Part shown: in pieces, positions 57,201 through 64,000 of the stretch
Layout: each line of letters begins with the position of its first letter
Position numbering within the stretch: the first letter of the stretch is position 1
From: Dipteris shenzhenensis
Lineage: Eukaryota; Polypodiophyta; Polypodiopsida; Gleicheniales
Reading direction: 5' to 3' (one strand)
NCBI GenBank assembly: GCA_047967505.1
Contig: CM106541.1
Length of the DNA: 64,000 nt
The notes under the pieces: model-generated
What the model saw: the letters and a program-made list of their open reading frames with translations, nothing else
Databases searched by the model: none
Told to the model about the DNA's origin: nothing
Translations under genes and position numbers: made by a program

Positions 57201-57969
57201 ACTCAGCTACACTTCAGAGGAGAAGTCACAAAATCAAAGACCACAACTCCCTCTTGGCTACGTAAGGGCCTCTAAGTTAGTTTCATCTCAAATATGATTG
57301 CATGCTAGTCTTTCTAGAGTCAAAGAACACAACAAGCTCAAAGAACACAACAAGCCAATCGTGGCCACATTTAAAGTACTCAAGTAAGTTCAATACATAG
57401 TCGTAAGTCTTAGGTGTTGTAGAAAGTCTCTTGAGCACATATAACATATGCCAAGAGCTTCGTTTAGAGTATCTAAAGAAGTAAACCCGATAAAACCGAA
57501 CATCAAAGAAGACCTCATGCAAAACCAATGACCTCAATAAATAGATGCCAGTGTGGAGCCACTGCAATGAAAATAAGTGCTCCAGAAAGCAGAAGACAAC
57601 AAGTAGAGACGAAGAACAGTGAGGAGGAGATTGGGCCAATCAATAGGGAAGAAAGCGAGCCAGGCGGAGGAGGTGCTATTGATGAAAGTGGACCTACAAA
57701 GTAGGGATAGTCGAAAGGAGACCACAATCAACAAAGGTGATCATGGAAAGGCACTCAAAGTTGTCAACAAGGAGGCTAACGTGGATCATATGAAGGAACA
57801 CAATGGAGTAGAGGTAAAAGTCGACCGGAGTAGAGGGAAAAGGAGACACAGGAATGGAGAAGCAACAAGGTCTCTGTTCTTCTTGTAAAGAGGTTAGTAG
57901 AGGGAGCATAGAGTTTGCACAAGTATGATGCTTCTCATGTGCATGGTGGTGCCACGACAAATTTACAAG
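54201..57969. other. AT-rich spacer between the duplicated blocks
   Basis: About 54735-54870 holds a roughly 55-bp tandem repeat (TATAAAATGGTAGATGAATC, AAGTAA). About 55740-55870 carries a minus-strand exon-like piece ending GGATGGTGGCAG/GTAAG, with relatives at 58.7 and 62.07 kb. 56400-57170 is simple A-rich DNA. 57180-57960 has a slightly higher GC content; it has frames on both strands and none of them is recognisable. Confidence 0.4.
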
Positions 57970-58517
57970 GAAGGGTGGCGGTGCAAAATGGTTGTAGTCG
58001 GGATGGTTTATTGGGGGTAAAGGGTAGGGGGTTAGGGACAAGTGAGGGTGAGAGGGTGTGAGGTACTCTATGTATGTGTATGTGTCGACGAGTTTGTAAT
58101 AAGTGTGTGTGAGAGAATGTGTGAGTGTGCATGAAAAAAAGGGGGGGTTCCATGAATACCATGTCCTTGTGTATGTTTGTAAACGTTTATAGTCAATTAA
58201 TGATAAGGATTAAGTGTAATGGAGGTCGTGTGTGTGTGTGTATGTGTTTGTGAGTGTGTGTACAAGTCTAGAAAGACTCGTATAAGCATGTAAGAGAACA
58301 AATTGAGGGTTCAAAAAAAACAATTCTTCCAAAAGAGAATGCTTAGCAAATAAATGTAAAGCTCCTAAACACAATGCGCTTCTATACAAGATAAATGTAT
58401 ATCTTCATAAATCATAAAATGTATATATATAAAATTAAAAAAAGGGGGGGAAAGAAGATAAAATAGGGCATAGGAGACTATGTGCCCCTCATGACTGCAT
58501 ATGATTAAGACAAACGT

Positions 58518-58525
<8 letters not shown>
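57970..58525 (+). repeat. About 560-bp direct duplication, right copy
   Basis: Right copy of the 53640-54200 block, ending where a GT microsatellite (58519-58571) begins after ATTAAGACAAACGTGG. Confidence 0.85.
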
Positions 58526-58551
<26 letters not shown>

Positions 58552-58571
58552 TGTGTGTGTGTGTGTGTGTT
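58519..58571. repeat. GT microsatellite
   Basis: (GT)n with a single GA interruption, replacing the position where the left duplicate reads CGTGTGTGTTTGTCC. Confidence 0.92.
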
Positions 58572-59860
58572 TAAAATAAAAAACCTTTTATCAACACGAC
58601 ACATGAAGCTCAGATAAGGGCCGATAAAAAATTGTTTATTACATGGTTGTTCATACAAAGTGTAAAAAATTATAACACCAGTGCAGTCTTGACAAGCATC
58701 TTACTTATTGAAGAGGAGAATCTGCATACCTGCCACCATCCAACAAGTAAACATGATGAGAACTAGGTTAACTTAAGTTGGGAAGACAGGTGTCATAGAC
58801 ACTCCTCCCTTGTTATCGGAATTACAGTAAATTAGAAACTTAGTCAAAACTTTAACAGCATAATGTATAAGAAGAACCCAAGTGTAAAAGGATGGTTATA
58901 TTCGAGTGTGGATCTAGTAGAGTAAATCAAGTAAAGAGTTAGGTTGCATATTTAGGGAAGGAACAGTATAGGAAATATTTTAGTTATAAAGAAAACACAA
59001 CAAAGGGGGGGGGAAAGGATTATAGACGAAAAGGAAGGTTAGGATAAAGGCAATTTAAAGGGGACGTGAAGAAAAAACAAGGGAAGAGGGGGAGATTGTA
59101 TATAGAGAAGGGGAAGGGGGAGAGGGAGTACGAGTAAAAAAAGAGGGGAAATCAATTTAAAGACGTTTATTATAACAAGTAATGAAAAATTAAAAAAGTT
59201 TGGGGATTAATTCATATGGAAAGAAGGAAAAGAAATTAAATAACAAGGGGAGGAAACCCATGTAAAAAAAGAGTGAATTAGAGGAGTGATAAGAGGGTTG
59301 TGTGTAACGTAATGATAAAGCTAATGGGAATTTAGAGGGGAGAAACAAGAGAGGGAGAGAGGGGGGGGGGGGGAAGATTGAGTGCAAAGGAGGGGGGAAA
59401 AAGGGGGGATATCTATAATTAGAGAGGGGGTTGGGGAGGGAAATATATACATATAATTAGTGGGGGTTATTACAATATATATATATATTTAGAGAGGGGG
59501 GGTAAACAAGAATAAATATAATTTAGAGATGGGGGGGAAAGAAAATTTAATGAATATCTATACTAAGGAATATATATACTTAGCTGGGGGGTGGGGAGGG
59601 ACAAAATTTAATACTTAGGGAAAAGAGTAAATGAAGGAGAGGGGGGGGGGGATTTAACTAAGTATACTAGACTCAGCCTAGTAACCAAAGCAAGAAAAAA
59701 TTGATTACGTGTGTGATGGTATGTTTACAGCACCTGAGAGTCGTGCGATGATGATCTTCAAGACACGGGACGTGTGTAAAGGCACGATAAAGACTGGCAG
59801 CCAATGAAATAGCACGTGTGGCGGCGGTTTTAGGAGAAGCGAGTCTGCGCTGATCATTAG
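58572..59860. other. Purine-rich, G-run spacer
   Basis: A diverged copy of the 55.8 kb exon-like piece is at about 58700-58830. From 58990 to 59660 the plus strand is A/G-rich with many G runs (for example 59361-59373 and 59641-59650). No coding sequence was seen. Confidence 0.5.
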
Positions 59861-59869
59861 GGGTAGTCT

Positions 59870-59945
59870 ACAGCAGGTCATTCAGAGCAACAGTGCAGCA
59901 GGTCATTCGGAGCAGCAGTGCAGCAGGTTATTCGGAGCCGTAGTG
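59870..59945. repeat. 30-bp tandem repeat, 3 copies
   Basis: GCAGGTCATTCAGAGCAACA, GCAGGTCATTCGGAGCAGCA and GCAGGTTATTCGGAGCCGTA follow one another within GC-richer DNA (59700-60370). No gene was seen in that interval. Confidence 0.8.
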
Positions 59946-60369
59946 ATCACTGAGGGGACCAGGAAGCAGTGCAGCAGTCGAGAGGCGCAAGGCAGCGAGG
60001 TTCATTAAGGTAGCCTAAATAAGGCGCGACCTTGAGGGGCAGTACAAGGCATTAAAGCCCATGGATGGTAGCACAAGCGGTGATGAGCAGCACAGACTTA
60101 GCAGGGGGTAGACTTGAGCAGCGCGGCAGCAGTAGGCATTGAGTGGAGAGCTTAGAGTAGGGGTACTTAGTAGAAGGGTTTTTATAGGGTGAGATAAGAG
60201 TAGTCGGGAGGGTCGAGTAGGATAGGGGGTCGAGGCCTGAGGTAGATTTGGATCAATGGTGGACATAGATAGTTTTTAGGGAGGCGGGTTGGCTAGGAGC
60301 ATAAAAATGCGTGTCGGTGGGTTACTAGAAAGTGCAGGGAGGGGATTTGTATTACCGCCGATAAGATAG

Positions 60370-60559
60370 ATAAAAGTTAAATACTTTAGATAGGCTTAGA
60401 TGGTTTTAAATAAAAAAGAGAAAAAAGAACGATAGAAAATAAACCAAGGGGTCGGGGAGGAGGGGTTAGAGAGAAAATTAAGAAGTTTTAGGGGGAAATA
60501 GGAAAGATTACGAATAATTAGGAAAAATTAGGGAAAAATAGGAAAGATTAGGGGAGAGG

Positions 60560-60603
<44 letters not shown>

Positions 60604-61100
60604 TTAGGAGAAGTTACGAAGAAAAATATGAAGAAGAAATAGCTCAAGAGAAGAAGAGGGTTGGTTAGGGTAGAGTGTTTGTAGTTTTAGTTAGAGAGCT
60701 TTTAAATATATAACACACATTCTAAAGAGGGAGGGTAAATAGGAAACATATTTTAAAGGGAGTTAAAAAATGAAAAATAATCTAGCAAAAATAATTAGCA
60801 AGACAAGGGAAAATTGGAAAAAAGGAAGGGGGCGAGGAAAAGTTAACGATAAAAATATTGTGAAAAAATAGGAGGGGGGATAATTAGGAAAATAAGAAAC
60901 TATGAAAAAATTAGGAAAGAGAAGAAATAAATAGGAAAATTAGAAAAAAAATATAGAAAACATCATAAAATAAATAGAGAGAAAATTTTAAAAAAATAGA
61001 AAAAAATAAAATAATTAGAAAATTTTATGAAATAATTAAGAGGAAAAAAGGAAATTCAATGAAAATACAAAGACAAATTAAGGAGAAATTAAGGAGACAT
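60370..61100. repeat. A/G-rich simple DNA with GA microsatellite
   Basis: AAAATTAGGGAAAAATAGG-type repeats at about 60490-60560 and pure (GA)n at 60563-60600, then A-rich simple sequence. No gene was seen. Confidence 0.75.
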
Positions 61101-61109
61101 TAATAAAAA

Positions 61110-63556
<2,447 letters not shown>

Positions 63557-63589
63557 TGAGAGTGCTCTCAATGAAAGTAAAATGGAAGA

Positions 63590-63635
<46 letters not shown>

Positions 63636-63848
63636 AGTCATACAAGTTCATAACACCCTAATGTTCTAGAGAGAGAGAGAGAAGAGAGTCACACAAGTTC
63701 AAAACACCCTAATGTTCTAGAGAGAGAGAGAGAAAAGAGAGTCACACAAGTTCAAAACACCCTAATGTTCTATGTCCTCCATATATATATGTGTGTTTGA
63801 GTATTGTAAATAACCGAGGTTAAGGCACAATGGCCTTTAACTCCCACA
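63557..63848 (-). repeat. 3' LTR of a minus-strand copia element at the right edge
   Basis: On the minus strand it starts TGTGGGAGTTAAAGGCCATT and ends GAGAGCACTCTCA, homologous to the 166-bp LTR at 36148-36313. It is 292 bp long because a GA run and about three 51-53-bp units containing ACAAGTTCAAAACACCCTAA (63631, 63682, 63735) have expanded inside it. A polypurine tract (GTGGGAGGT) flanks it at about 63847-63857. Confidence 0.82.
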
Positions 63849-64000
63849 ACCTCCCACTTAAAGGTCAATGTGCCTTTAAGGAAGAACAACCAGTGATCAT
63901 ACCATCCAATTGCCATCAATACACGACAATACTCAAACCACTGACTAGGTAGACTCTTCGTCAACATATCTGCAAGGTTATCATTTGTATGAACCTTGAC
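63849..64000 (-). CDS. pol: Copia RNase H C-terminal end, partial
   Basis: From the right edge the minus strand reads VKVHTNDNLADMLTKSLPSQ then WFEYCRVLMAIGW, the conserved end of copia RNase H (N-xx-AD-xx-TK-x-L). It is followed by the polypurine tract and the 3' LTR, the correct order. The rest of the element lies outside the window, so whether it is intact cannot be judged. Confidence 0.83.

Noticed and set aside
57283-57888. Overlapping frames on both strands at 57.3-57.9 kb
   Set aside because: No family resemblance, frames on both strands and no splice or promoter support.

Overview
The window is nuclear DNA from a land plant with a repeat-rich genome. The signs are a plant germin-like gene, plant-type Ty1/copia and Ty3/gypsy elements primed by initiator-Met tRNA, plant-style introns and core promoters, a 182-bp satellite, and a nuclear copy of plant mitochondrial large rRNA. 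Gene density is very low, with one conventional host gene in 64 kb. The large uncharacterised transposase-like families suggest a fern, lycophyte or gymnosperm more than an angiosperm, but the sequence does not settle the lineage.

Layout. 1-2.2 kb (minus): an uninterrupted frame of at least 735 codons running off the left edge, transposase-like (DUF7869 type), with an internal SGVDEF peptide repeat. 2.33-8.96 kb: about 36 monomers of a 182-bp satellite with a 4-monomer (about 728 bp) higher-order period. 8.96-24.3 kb: the most unusual locus. A TATA promoter and a short leader exon at 9.7-9.86 kb precede a purine-rich stretch holding 14 copies of a 24-bp GC palindrome, a second leader-like exon, GA repeats and a leader module shared with a copia element. 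Then comes a 12-coding-exon gene (14.94-22.17 kb). It has a novel N-terminal region, a ParB/DGQHR-like motif, a region of unknown fold, and three tandem Ulp1-type cysteine protease modules with identical intron positions. Two in-frame TAG codons interrupt it. A separate 150-codon gene follows at 23.3 kb.

24.3-36.3 kb: nested retrotransposon debris, comprising a copia RT fragment, a copia element cut by the LTR of a second copia element, a gypsy pol scrap, and a minus-strand copia element with a 166-bp LTR. 36.3-41.8 kb: remains of another transposase-like family on the minus strand, embedded in DNA dense in the palindrome TAGTACTA. 42.8-43.5 kb (minus): an intact germin-like gene with its own TATA box. 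43.5-47.3 kb: AT-rich intergenic DNA.

47.3-50.5 kb (minus): a decayed second copy of the DUF7869-like gene with an expanded peptide repeat, next to a relic of the same satellite. 51.5-52.4 kb: mitochondrial DNA. 52.5-63.5 kb: satellite relic, AT, GT and GA microsatellites, a roughly 560-bp duplication and diverged low-complexity repeats. 63.56-64 kb: LTR and RNase H end of a fourth copia element, minus strand.

The locus at 9.7-23.7 kb is the best candidate for an undescribed system. It looks like a large mobile or virus-like gene unit that shares its 5' leader with a retrotransposon and carries a triplicated SUMO-protease-like module. Its function and boundaries are not provable from the sequence alone.
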